NCBI RefSeq assembly: GCF_000376225.1
Contig: NZ_AQXL01000133.1
Span: 96,524 to 160,523, forward strand
DNA: 64,000 nt
Direction: 5' to 3'
Origin: Effusibacillus pohliae DSM 22757
GTDB taxonomy: Bacteria; Bacillota; Bacilli; Tumebacillales; Effusibacillaceae
The notes beneath the pieces were generated by a model, which was not told where the DNA came from, ran no database searches, and saw only the letters and a list, made by a program, of their open reading frames with translations. The translations under genes were made by a program, and so were the position numbers. Shown in pieces: positions 51,521 to 61,700 of this stretch; position 1 is the first letter of the stretch; every line of letters starts with the position of its first letter.

Positions 51521-52351
51521 ATGCAGCGGCTGGCGCAATCTCTCAAGTTACTGATCGCGGTCGCCCTGTCGGTGTCGCTCTTGACCGGGTGCGGCAGCAA
51601 TCCGGTCGGCTCGTTGTATCCGCTCGAATCGGTCACGCAAAAAGGGGCGAAAACGTCCCGCGTCTACCGGGCGGAAAACATGACGGTGCCGGAAGTGGCG
51701 CAGGAACTTGCGGAACAGCGAAAACCACAGGAAATGTCCCGACAGGATCCCGAGCGGATGTTTCTGATCTATCCGGACGAATTGTACCATCTGCAGCGGG
51801 ATCCGCAGAAGCCGGGCGATACGCTGATTGAGGTCGATAGCAAGGAATTTGTCCGGAACAATTACAGCCCGGGATTTTTGGAAGGGTACATTCTCGGCAG
51901 CATTCTGGATGACTTGTTTGATTCGCACAAACATCATCCTGGCAGCTACCGGGGCTACACCAGCCGCGATATCTACAAGCCAAACGTGCCGTACCACACG
52001 CCGACGCCGGAAGAGAAAAAACAGTTCCCGCCGCTGACCAAGCCAGGGACCGGATCGATCATCAGACGCGGCGACAAACCCGCCGCATCTGGCGGTTCGG
52101 ACGGACCTGGCACGTCGGTGGGAGCAGGCAGCAGCATCACGAAAAAAGAGCCTTCCTCCGCGACGAAGGATCCCGGTCCGCCGCCGACAACCGGCGGCAG
52201 CGGCTCGATTGTCAAATCGGGCGGAAGTTCCGGTTCCGTCAGCGCAGACACCGGGCCGAAGTCCGGTTCTTCCAGCTTTTCCCCGCCGAAGAACAACTCT
52301 CCTCCGAAAACGCGAGTCGGCGGTTCCGGTTCGATCACCCGGCGAAAGTAA
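51521..52351 (+). CDS. DUF4247 family lipoprotein
   Basis: 276 residues: lipoprotein signal with LLTGCGSN lipobox, then the DUF4247 domain (YPLESVTQKGAKTSRVYRAE, VPEVAQELAEQRKPQEMS, YSPGFLEGYILGSI), and a low-complexity Gly/Ser/Pro/Lys tail from about residue 185 with repeats of GSGSI. ATG 51521 is 12 bases after the DUF4178 stop. It is probably attached to the membrane and reaches into the wall through the tail. Confidence 0.82.
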   Translation: MQRLAQSLKLLIAVALSVSLLTGCGSNPVGSLYPLESVTQKGAKTSRVYRAENMTVPEVAQELAEQRKPQEMSRQDPERMFLIYPDELYHLQRDPQKPGDTLIEVDSKEFVRNNYSPGFLEGYILGSILDDLFDSHKHHPGSYRGYTSRDIYKPNVPYHTPTPEEKKQFPPLTKPGTGSIIRRGDKPAASGGSDGPGTSVGAGSSITKKEPSSATKDPGPPPTTGGSGSIVKSGGSSGSVSADTGPKSGSSSFSPPKNNSPPKTRVGGSGSITRRK

Positions 52352-52396
52352 AAAAGAAGCTACCGAAGATACAAAGAAGAAGCCCTAGACAATTTG

Positions 52397-52441
52397 AAAC
52401 CGCTCCCGGGGGAGCGAGTGCCGCCCCGGGAGCGGTTTTTG
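52397..52441. terminator. Bidirectional terminator
   Basis: AAACCGCTCCCGGG (52397-52410) pairs with CCCGGGAGCGGTTTTT (52425-52440). It ends the pspA cluster and faces the minus-strand gene. Confidence 0.8.
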
Positions 52442-52456
52442 TGGTACGCCCAGCAA

Positions 52457-53287
52457 TCAGCCGATTTTCAGGTCGGTCGCGGCCGGATCGGTCGGTTCAG
52501 CCGGCGGGGTCAGCTTACGGTAGACGAGCGTGGCCCAGACAGGGAGCAACGGAATCAGGTACAGTCCGAGCGGAATTGCGATCAGTACGGAAATCACCGG
52601 ATGGGTAACCGCCCCGATGCCGACCAGGGTGAACACGATGATCATGCCTGCTATGAACAACCCGATCACGGGCAGAATCGTTTCCAAGAAAGCTTGCCAA
52701 GCGAACCGGAAACTGGTACCCAGCGCTTTTCCGAACTTTTCCTTCCCGTCGATCAGCGCCGGATAGAAAAGGATAAGCAGATATTGCACAACGATGCCCA
52801 GGAGAAACGAGACGATTTTTTCAGCGTTTTTTCCATTCTGATTGCCAAGCAGCACTAGTGAGCCGACGATGTCGGCCAACAGGTTGATGCCGAACGAAAT
52901 TAGGACAAACAGCACGCTCCATCCCAAAAAACGGAAACCGCCCTTGAAATACGAGCGCCAATAGTGCCTATTCCTGTCCAAAACGGACGATGCCAGTTGA
53001 TACAAGCCCGCATTGAAAAATGCGGTGACGAACAATCCCAACAAGAGAAACAGCAAGAACAGAACGAACAACAGCACGAGAACGCCCGGACCCAGCACGC
53101 CAAACAACAGATCCGGATCAAACTGATCCCGCCGCAGACCATGCTCGAACAGGCCTCTGAACGAAACGGCGAGGAACACAACGGGAATCAGCAGCAGCAG
53201 CAGAAATCCCAGAGCGGTCACCACCGGCGGCCAAATCATGCCGAGGTTGCGGTTAATCGTACGGAACGATTCAAATAATAATTTCAT
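52457..53287 (-). CDS. DUF4013-like polytopic membrane protein
   Basis: 276 residues with about six helices, starting MKLLFESFRTINRNLGMIW and containing paired GLF/GLY helices (LFVTAFFNAGLYQLA) and a C-terminal PIGLYLIPLLPVWATLVYRKL. This matches the glycerophosphodiester-phosphodiesterase-membrane/DUF4013-like group in hydropathy, without a diagnostic motif. ATG 53287 follows AAGGGAGTGA. Function unknown. Confidence 0.6.
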   Translation of the reverse strand: MKLLFESFRTINRNLGMIWPPVVTALGFLLLLLIPVVFLAVSFRGLFEHGLRRDQFDPDLLFGVLGPGVLVLLFVLFLLFLLLGLFVTAFFNAGLYQLASSVLDRNRHYWRSYFKGGFRFLGWSVLFVLISFGINLLADIVGSLVLLGNQNGKNAEKIVSFLLGIVVQYLLILFYPALIDGKEKFGKALGTSFRFAWQAFLETILPVIGLFIAGMIIVFTLVGIGAVTHPVISVLIAIPLGLYLIPLLPVWATLVYRKLTPPAEPTDPAATDLKIG

Positions 53288-53472
53288 GGTTTCACTCCCT
53301 TAAGCGAAATCCTGAACCACCATTCTATCATATATCGAGTATGGCACGTCCGATTCCTGCAAGCAAACCGATTTTTCAGGGTTCCCGTGTCAAATGCCCA
53401 GCAGATTTGGTACAATCAGACAATAGGCACCTTCCTAAGCAGATACAGTTTCGCCGAAAGGAGGAGACCTGC

Positions 53473-54531
53473 ATGCAACAGATCGCAACGAGCAGCCGAA
53501 CGCCGCTGTTTTGGGGCGGTGACGGTTATCATAAAAAACGCTATCATACGTGGAATCATCATCTGCGGCAAATGTTCAACGAGAAAGTGTTCAAAGTGCC
53601 GCTCGATGCGGGCTTTACCTGCCCCAACCGGGACGGGACGAAAGGTACCGGCGGCTGTACGTTCTGCTCGGCGGAGGGCTCGGGCGATTTTGCCGGCGAT
53701 CGACGCGATCCGCTGGAGGAGCAGTTTCGCAAGATCCGTGACCGGATGCACAAAAAATGGCCGCGCGCCAAATATATCGGCTATTTTCAGGCGTTCACCA
53801 ACACGTACGCACCGGCGGCCGAATTGCGCGCCATGTACGAAACGATTCTGGCACAGGATGGCGTTGTCGGCCTGTCGATCGCGACCCGGCCCGACTGCCT
53901 GCCGGATGATGTGGTGGAACTGCTAGCCGAGTTGAACGAGAAAACCTACCTGTGGGTGGAACTGGGATTGCAGACGGTGCACGAGCGCACGGCGCTGCTG
54001 ATCAACCGCGGCCACGATTACCAGTGTTATCTGGATGCGGTGGAGAAACTGCGCAAGCACAACATCCGCATCTGTTCCCACATCATCCTTGGGCTGCCCG
54101 GTGAATCGGAGGAAGACATGATGGAGACGGCCAGGGCGGTTGCCAACCTGCCGGTGCAGGGGATCAAGATTCATCTGCTGCACCTGCTGAAATATACGCC
54201 GCTGGTCAAACTGTGGGAGGCGGGCGGCCTCAAGTTTCTGGAAAAAGATCAATACATCCGGCTGGTGGTGGACATGCTGGAGATTTTGCCGCCGGAGATG
54301 GTGGTGCACCGGCTGACGGGGGACGGCCCGCCGGATCTTTTGATCGGACCGATGTGGAGCCTGGATAAGTGGGGGGTCTTAAACGGCATTGACGGGGAGC
54401 TGGAACGCCGCAACACCTGGCAGGGCCGCCTCTGGATCCCGCAACAGGCCTGGACGCCGGAGACAGGACCGCTCTGCAACCCGCAGGCATCGTTTACCGA
54501 ATTGCCGGTGTTAAAGGAGACAATCCTGTGA
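53473..54531 (+). CDS. ytqA: TIGR01212-type radical SAM protein (YtqA)
   Basis: 352 residues. The cluster cysteines are in AGFTCPNRDGTKGTGGCTFC, a wide first spacing followed by CxxC, typical of this Elp3-like subgroup. Also YIGYFQAFTNTYAP, IATRPDCLPDDVVELL, VELGLQTVHE and SHIILGLPGESEEDMMETA. ATG 53473 follows GAAAGGAGGAGA. It is coupled to ytqB; the reaction is not established to my knowledge, possibly RNA modification. Confidence 0.9.
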   Translation: MQQIATSSRTPLFWGGDGYHKKRYHTWNHHLRQMFNEKVFKVPLDAGFTCPNRDGTKGTGGCTFCSAEGSGDFAGDRRDPLEEQFRKIRDRMHKKWPRAKYIGYFQAFTNTYAPAAELRAMYETILAQDGVVGLSIATRPDCLPDDVVELLAELNEKTYLWVELGLQTVHERTALLINRGHDYQCYLDAVEKLRKHNIRICSHIILGLPGESEEDMMETARAVANLPVQGIKIHLLHLLKYTPLVKLWEAGGLKFLEKDQYIRLVVDMLEILPPEMVVHRLTGDGPPDLLIGPMWSLDKWGVLNGIDGELERRNTWQGRLWIPQQAWTPETGPLCNPQASFTELPVLKETIL

Positions 54532-55112
54532 GCGGCTGGCGGATCCCGTCCGTGCTGCAGCAGGCGAAGATCTTGTTGAGTGAGCGGCTTTCCGCCGGTT
54601 CGATTGCGGTGGATGCGACGGTTGGCAACGGATACGATACGCTTTTTCTGGCAGAATGTGTGGGCGAGACGGGGCACGTCTACGGGTTTGACATTCAAAA
54701 ACAGGCGCTCACTTCGGCGGAAGCCCGGCTGTCCGAAGCGGGGCTGCTGTCACGTGTGACCTTTTTTCATACGGGGCATGAGCGGTGGGTGGAGCTGCTG
54801 CCGCCCGATTTGCGGCGGCAGATTCAGGCGGTGACGTTTAATCTCGGGTACTTGCCGGGCGGGGACAAGGCGGTCGTCACCCGGCCGGAAACGACTCTGC
54901 AGGCGTTGCAAGCGGCGTTTGACTGGCTGGCGCCGGGCGGGATCATCACCGCCGTGCTGTACAGCGGCCATCCGGGCGGCAAGCAGGAGGCCGAGCGGGT
55001 GCTCGCCTGGGCCGGCGGGCTGGATCAGAAACAGGCGCAAGTGTTGTGGTACCAATTTTTGAACCAGAAAAATCAGCCGCCTACCCTGCTGGCGGTCAGC
55101 AGACATTCGTAG
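54528..55112 (+). CDS. ytqB: Class I SAM-dependent methyltransferase (YtqB, rRNA methylase-like)
   Basis: 194 residues: SAM motif I AVDATVGNGYDTLFLAE, GFDIQKQALTSAEARL, and motif IV FNLGYLPGGDKAVVT. GTG 54528 overlaps the ytqA stop (GTGA). The ytqA-ytqB pair is conserved in Bacilli and probably acts on RNA. Confidence 0.9.
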   Translation: MSGWRIPSVLQQAKILLSERLSAGSIAVDATVGNGYDTLFLAECVGETGHVYGFDIQKQALTSAEARLSEAGLLSRVTFFHTGHERWVELLPPDLRRQIQAVTFNLGYLPGGDKAVVTRPETTLQALQAAFDWLAPGGIITAVLYSGHPGGKQEAERVLAWAGGLDQKQAQVLWYQFLNQKNQPPTLLAVSRHS

Positions 55113-55570
55113 TCTATACAAACCACCCTTTCCGGGAGAGGGGTTCTTCGGGCTGCCGCTGGCGATTTTCTTCTTTGCTTTGCTGCTGCTGGTGCCTTTG
55201 CTGTGGCCGTTTCGGTAACTGGCGGACGGGTGTTGCGAATTGGGCGCACCTGTCTTTTTGTGCGTTCGTATGGTGCGGATCCGCCCGGCCGGTATCCGCT
55301 TGGGGCGGCGCACGACGGGGGCGAGCTGCACGGAGCGGACCAACCTGGCACCCATCAGCTTGTCGCGAGTGAAAACGGGGCGGCACAATCCGTGGGCGCC
55401 GCTGACCGTGTTGTTGCAGCAGCCGCTTTACATTTCCAGTTACCGGCTGACCAGGGTAAGGTAATGGGGCGATCAGTGCAGCGGCCGGTCGTTTTTCGGC
55501 CAAAAAGGGGTTGCCGTTCCAAGCGGCGAAATATTTCTTGCAGGATCAGCAGTTTGCAGCGGAGGTTCTC
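55113..55570 (+). other. Gene-free stretch before addB
   Basis: About 460 bases without a convincing gene. A 25-residue hydrophobic frame (GFFGLPLAIFFFALLLLVPL region, 55141-55218) ends at TAA but has no start codon or ribosome site; it could be a relic of a small membrane protein. No promoter stands out. Confidence 0.45.
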
Positions 55571-58500
55571 ATGAAGCGAATCTACACCGGATGGTATACA
55601 GACCAGTTGCGGCAGCGTTGGACGGACCAATGCAGACAGGCGCTGCGGGAAGGACGGCGCAATTTTCGCTTTCTGCTGCCAACGCGCCACTTGATTCGAC
55701 AGGTGCGGGAGAGCCTGGCCGAATCGGACCTCGGGTTGTCCGATCAGATCGGTACGTTCGACGACATGGTCGATCTCGGGTTGTCGAAGGAACCGCGCGT
55801 CATCCGAATCGATGAACAGGCAAAATTGGCCGTGCTGACGCGGGCGTTGGAACTGGCTGGCGATGAGGCCGCCGCTTTTGGGCGGATTGCGGACAAGCCC
55901 GGTTTTCTCCGGTCGCTGATGGAGGCGATTGAGGAGATGAAGAGCTCGGGGATTTTTCCGGAAGCGATGCAGACGTGGCTGGCAGCGGGCGGTTCGGCGG
56001 CTGTTGGAGGTTCAGGTGACGCTGTTGCGGGCTGTTTGCGTCCGAACGTGGAAGGTGATGCGGGTGACGCGGACCGGAAGTATGTTCGCGCGTTTGTTTG
56101 CGTCTATCGTTTTTATCAGCAGTTGCTGCGGGATCATACGGCCGGGCGGCTGCTCGACCGGCAGGAAGGGTACCGGGTGGCGGCGGAGCATCTGCTGCGT
56201 TGCGGCGAAGAGCTGTTGGCCGGAATCGACACCGTGTATATTGACTTTCTGACGGTGACACCGTTGCAGTTTCCGATCGTCGAAGCGATCTGCCGGCATG
56301 TGCCGCATGTGGAGATTTTTATGCCGTATCCGTCCCGGGCGGAGGGGACAAGCCTGCTGCAGCAAAGCCGCAGCCGTCTGATCGCCGCTTTGCACGCGAT
56401 CGGTGTGGAACATGTGGAGCTTGGTGGGGAGGCGGGCGCGGGGGGGCCGAGTGCGGACGGATGCGGTTCCGTGATCGGCACTGGTTCCGACCCTGCCCCT
56501 TTCGTCCGCTTGGCGCGGGCTTTGTTTGAGGACCAGCCGGAGCGGATGGACGCCAGCGGGGTGGAACTGATTCCGAGCACCTCGCCGCTGCAGGAAGTGC
56601 GGGCGGTCGCGAAAGAAATCAAGCGGCTGGTCCGGCAGGGCTGGGATCTCAGTGAGATCGCCATTGTGACGGCGGATGATGCCACCTATCGGCCGCTGAT
56701 CCGGCGGGTGTTCCGTGACAATCGGATCGCCGTGCGGCTTGCCGAGATCCAAAATCTGGTCGAGGTGCCCGTTGTCCGCTACATCCTGCAGGCCGTCGGC
56801 GAGGCGCAGGCCGAATTTCCGGAAAAAACGACCTGTGCGAAACACGCGGAAGCGCTGTGTCAACTGGTTTCTCGCCTGCGATTGGTGGAGGAACTGTATG
56901 AGCGGGCGGCGCAGGGCGGCGTCTACCGGCTCGAAGATTTGCGCCGGGATCTGCGGGCGTGGCAGACCTGCCAGGACATCCTGGCTAGCATGGTACGGGC
57001 GAAACGACTGTACGGAGACCGGGAAGTGCCGTTTGCCGCGTTTTGGCAGGAATGGCGGGAGTTGTTGCACCAGATGAAGGTGCAAGTCGATGCCGGAGCG
57101 GGGGAAGGCGTTCGCGTCTATCGTCCGGAGGAAATGCGGGGTCTCAGCTACCGCGGCGTGTTTCTGCTCGGACTGAATGAGGGGCGGTATCCGAAAAAGC
57201 CGGCCGATCATTGGCTGATCGAACGAATCGTACGGGCGGCGGACGGGCAGGCGGCCATTTTGCAGCGGTGGGAACAGACGGAGTTGCAAAATCTGCTGTT
57301 CCGCTACTGCGTGCAGGCGGCGGGCGAAAAATTGTATCTTGGTTATCAGAGCCCGGAAGCGGACGAGCGGAACTTGCCGTCGCCGTATCTGGAAGCGGTG
57401 ATTCGCTGTTTGCAGCCGGGAGAGTGGACAGCCCCGCCCCGTTTTCGCAGCGCGATGTCCAGCTTGCCGATTGCGGATCGATGGGAGGAGTTGTCAAGCC
57501 ACCAGGAATGGCGGGAACGGGCAGCGATCTGGCTGGGCGGGCAGCCGTCCCTGCACGTGGCGGAGGAACCTGATGAACGGGCGCTTGAGCGGCTGCAGGC
57601 GGCACCCGAACTCTCGTGGGGCCAGATCCTGGACCGGTTGGCGGTCGAGTGGGAACGAAGCAGCGGTTACCCCAGCCGGTTTGCCGGGCGGTTGCAGGAT
57701 CCGGCGATCAAGGCGATTTTGCGCGAGAAGTTTGGCCCGGACTACCCGTGGAGCGTGTCGGTTCTGAACGATTATGCGGTCTGCCCGTTCAAGTTTTTTG
57801 CTGCCAGGATTTTGCGGATTCAACCGCGGGAAGCGGCGGAGGACGGGATTCCGGTGCAGGACAAGGGAATCTTTCTGCACACGCTGACGCGTCGCCTGCT
57901 GCTGCCCCTGACGCAGGAAAATCAGGTCGGTGCGGAACAGGTACAAATGGTGCTGGAACGGTTCGAGCCGGTTTTTGAGCAGACCTGCCTCGAGTGGGAA
58001 GGCACGCAGTTGGCGGCGTCGCCTTACTGGCCGGCGGAAAAGCTGCGTCTCAAGCAAGAGTTGCGGCTTTGGCTGGAGCGTGAATTGGAGCGGCTGATGC
58101 AATCGCGGATGCGGCCGGCCCATCTGGAATGGTCGTTCGGCGGCCATATTGGGGAGGACGAGCGGCATGCGGTGGATGCCGGATCGACGGATGAACCGGT
58201 GGTTGTCCCGGTGGGCGGCGAATGGATGCGGCTGCGCGGCCAGGTTGACCGGATCGATCTGACGGAGGACGGGTCGCAGTTTGCCATCTATGATTACAAG
58301 ACCGGCTTACACCCGAAGAAATACAAAGGGATCAAGGATTTGCAGGACGGCACCAACTGGCAGCTGCCCTTGTATCTGGCCGCATACGCCGAATGGGCGA
58401 AACAGCAGGGACGCGAGCTGGCACCGCTTGGCGGCGGCTTCCGCCAACTGTCTCCGCTACCTGTCAAAATGGTCGGCGTATGGGCGGCGGAGGCCGGGAT

Positions 58501-58705
58501 GTGGGGAATAACCGACACGAAAAAATCGGACGTGCAGGACGACCTGCAGGCTGTGCTGGATGAGGCCCTGCAACGGATCGCCGAACAGCGGGAAGCTTTG
58601 CGCGACGGGGTATTCGACGCGCGGCCGCGGGTGGAATGCGATCCGCATTGCAAGTATTTGGCTGTCTGCCGGTTTGACGCGGCGAAAAAGGAGGGGGCGG
58701 AATGA
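55571..58705 (+). CDS. addB: Helicase-exonuclease AddAB subunit AddB
   Basis: 1044 residues. An inactive helicase-like N-terminal half is followed by a RecB-family nuclease (DRIDLTEDGSQFAIYDYKTG carries the Asp-x-Lys active site). The Fe-S staple is visible: Cys in YAVCPFKFFAARI and the C-terminal CDPHCKYLAVC. It recognises Chi with AddA in double-strand break repair. ATG 55571 follows GGAGG. Its stop overlaps addA (ATGA). Confidence 0.95.
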   Translation: MKRIYTGWYTDQLRQRWTDQCRQALREGRRNFRFLLPTRHLIRQVRESLAESDLGLSDQIGTFDDMVDLGLSKEPRVIRIDEQAKLAVLTRALELAGDEAAAFGRIADKPGFLRSLMEAIEEMKSSGIFPEAMQTWLAAGGSAAVGGSGDAVAGCLRPNVEGDAGDADRKYVRAFVCVYRFYQQLLRDHTAGRLLDRQEGYRVAAEHLLRCGEELLAGIDTVYIDFLTVTPLQFPIVEAICRHVPHVEIFMPYPSRAEGTSLLQQSRSRLIAALHAIGVEHVELGGEAGAGGPSADGCGSVIGTGSDPAPFVRLARALFEDQPERMDASGVELIPSTSPLQEVRAVAKEIKRLVRQGWDLSEIAIVTADDATYRPLIRRVFRDNRIAVRLAEIQNLVEVPVVRYILQAVGEAQAEFPEKTTCAKHAEALCQLVSRLRLVEELYERAAQGGVYRLEDLRRDLRAWQTCQDILASMVRAKRLYGDREVPFAAFWQEWRELLHQMKVQVDAGAGEGVRVYRPEEMRGLSYRGVFLLGLNEGRYPKKPADHWLIERIVRAADGQAAILQRWEQTELQNLLFRYCVQAAGEKLYLGYQSPEADERNLPSPYLEAVIRCLQPGEWTAPPRFRSAMSSLPIADRWEELSSHQEWRERAAIWLGGQPSLHVAEEPDERALERLQAAPELSWGQILDRLAVEWERSSGYPSRFAGRLQDPAIKAILREKFGPDYPWSVSVLNDYAVCPFKFFAARILRIQPREAAEDGIPVQDKGIFLHTLTRRLLLPLTQENQVGAEQVQMVLERFEPVFEQTCLEWEGTQLAASPYWPAEKLRLKQELRLWLERELERLMQSRMRPAHLEWSFGGHIGEDERHAVDAGSTDEPVVVPVGGEWMRLRGQVDRIDLTEDGSQFAIYDYKTGLHPKKYKGIKDLQDGTNWQLPLYLAAYAEWAKQQGRELAPLGGGFRQLSPLPVKMVGVWAAEAGMWGITDTKKSDVQDDLQAVLDEALQRIAEQREALRDGVFDARPRVECDPHCKYLAVCRFDAAKKEGAE

Positions 58706-61700
58706 CGTTTGATGCACCGATCCGGCGGGTAAGAAACCCGCAACCGAACGAGGCGCAGGCGAAAGCGATCGAAAATCTGGATCAGGATCTGTTGGTGGCG
58801 GCCGGAGCCGGTTCGGGAAAAACGTGGGTGCTGACCGAACGCTATATGGAGATGCTGGTCCGCGGCGCCCGGCCCGGCCAGATCGTGGCGATCACCTTCA
58901 CCGAACTGGCGGCAGCCGAGATGAAACGGCGGATTCGCACGGCGGTCGAGAAATGGATCGCGGAAACGGCCGACCTCCTGGAAAAAAAGCGCTTGCGCCG
59001 CATTCGCAGCGAACTGGACTCGGCGATCATCTCGACGATCCACGGATTTTGCATGCGGATTCTGAAGGAGCATCCGGTGGAGGCGGGGGTCGATCCGCTG
59101 GCAGAGGTGCTCGAGCCGGATGAGGCTCGACGCTTGCTGGAAGAGGCGGTCGAAGAGGTGCTGGAAGCGGCCCTGCGCGAGCGGTTTGCCGAGGTGCAGC
59201 CGCTGTATTTGGCGTGGGGTGGTCGGCGGGGAATGACCGAATCGCTGTTGCAGGCATATGAGGATATGCAGATGTTCGATTACCCGGTCGACCGGGTGTT
59301 GGCCGATACGGAGCGGTCGCTGGCAGCCATGCGGGCGGAGATTGAAACGATGGTCGATGAGATCGACCGGCTCGTGAATACGATCGTCAGACCGGAGTTG
59401 GGGGAGCTGCTGGCCAACAAGAAGCAGCTGCCGCAGTACGCCGTCCAGATGGAAGCGTGGGTTCGCCGGTGGGAGGAAAAATCGGCCCTGCTCCGCACCT
59501 GGGACGGGGTGACCGATCCGCAGGTGCGGCGGACGCTGCGGGATTTGCGGAACACCATTTGGCGCAAATACGGTTCCGAGTCGTTGCGGGATGCGCACGA
59601 ACGGTTGAAAGAAGTCTTGCTGCCGAAGCTGATGAGACTGGAAGTCGGGCCGGACGCAATGGATCGTGCGCGCTCATTTTGCAGATTGCTGGAGGCACTG
59701 GAAGCTCGTTATCAGCAGAAGAAAGACCGGCGGCACGCGCTCGATTTTCACGATCTGGAACGGATCACCGCCAGGATGCTGGAACGGTACCCGGATGTGG
59801 CGGCGCTGTACGGGAAACGGTTCCGGTTTGTGATGATCGATGAGTTCCAGGACACCAACCGCCTCCAGAAATCGATCCTCGACCGCATTACGAGCGCCAG
59901 CGGCAACGTCAAACGCTTCCTGGTGGGCGACGGCAAACAGTCGATCTACAAGTTTCGCGGCGCCGATGTGGACGTGTTTCAGGAAGTGGAAGAGGAGCAC
60001 CGCAGGGCCGGCGGCGATCGGCTGATCGATATGGGCGTCAACTTCCGGACGCAGGCGGGAATCATCAACTACATCAATGATTTTTTTGCGAATCTGATGC
60101 AAAGCGCCGATACCGAACATGTCAAACAGGTCCGGTTCGCTCCGCTGCATGCGGCGCGGAATCCGGCACACGGCAACCCGTGCGTGGAGATTCTCGTCCA
60201 TTCGGCCGATGCGGAGGCAGCTGCGCGCGACGGGGAGGCCGATTTGATCGCCCGCAGAATTCGCGAATTGGTGGACAACAGGTTGCCGCTTGTGTACCGG
60301 AAGCGGGCGGGGGAACGGGAGGAAACGCCGCAGCCGGTTCGCTACGGGGACATCGCGATCCTGTTTTCCGCCACGACCCATTTGCAAGTGTATGAGCAGG
60401 CACTGCAGCGGTACGGCATCCCTTATACGGTGGAAAAAGGGCGGCAATTCTATAAAAAACAGGAAATTGCCGATCTTTGCGCATGGCTGACCGCGATTGT
60501 CGACCCTGCCGACGAAGTGGCGTTGGCCGCTCTGCTGCGGTCTCCCGTGGTCGCTTTGTCGGACGAAACGCTGTTTTGGCTGGCGCAGGAGGGCTCGATT
60601 CAGCAGGGGCTGGCAGTTATGGCGGCCGCCGACGCAGTCTCCCGCGTCCGGTTGCAAGCGCGGCTGGGAGAGGCGGAATTTGCCAAGACCGTCCGGGCGG
60701 TTCGGAAGCTTTCGGAATGGCGGGAAAGTTGGCGGTTGCGGCGGTTGACCGATTTTCTCGAATCGATCTTGCGGGAAAGCGGTTATCTGCAAATGCTGCT
60801 GGCCGGATTCGGCGGCGAGCAGCGGTATGCGAACGTGCTGAAACTGCTGGAGATTGCCGAGCAACTGCAACGAAAAGAGGGGTATGGCGTCGCGGAGTTC
60901 GTCGAATATTTGAAGCGGATGCGGGACGAGGAAGTGCAGGAGACGGAAGCCCAATTGGGCGGCGGAAGCGGTTCCGGCGGTGGGGCGGTTCGGCTGATGA
61001 CCGTGCATGCTTCCAAAGGGCTTGAGTTCCCGGTGGTCATTTTGCCGGATTTGAAACGCCCCCTGCAAACGGGGGATACCGCCCGCTGCCTGATTCGGCC
61101 CGGCATGGGGATCGGGTTGAAAGCGGAGCGGTATGGCGAAACGGCTGCCGACGGCGAGCTGGAGGTACAAGGAGACGGCCTGTTCCTGCGCATGAAAGAG
61201 CAGGAAAGCGAACGGGAACTGCTGGAAGAACACCGAAAACTGTACGTGGCGATGACCCGAGCCCGCGACTATTTGATTCTGGCGGCGACGAAACCGAAAC
61301 GGGAGACGACCTCCTGGCAAAAATGGATTCTGGAGCACGCCGGCTTCCCGAAGTTTGACGAGATCGCCTGCGGCATTTTGGAAAAAGGGGACCCGAGCAC
61401 TGGCTATCGGATTTTTGTGAATGGGGAAGTGGGCTGGCCGGCGGTCGGTTTTGACCGGGACCGGCAAATGCCGTGGCAAGTGTGGCGGGAGCGGATGGGT
61501 TGTTGTGAGGGAAAGGAGGCAGGCGGGGTGCTTACCAGTGACTCGTTCGCTCTCCTGTTCCCGGCCGGCAACCCCGACTCGCTGCATGTGCCGATGCTCT
61601 CGGCGTCCGCCTATATGGCGTATCGGACGTGTGAGCGCCGATTTTTCCTGAAATATTTGTTCCGTTTGCCGGAATTGCGGAGGAGCGGCGGACAGTCGGC

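Noticed and set aside
55141..55218. Small membrane-protein gene
   Set aside because: Hydrophobic frame without start codon or ribosome site.
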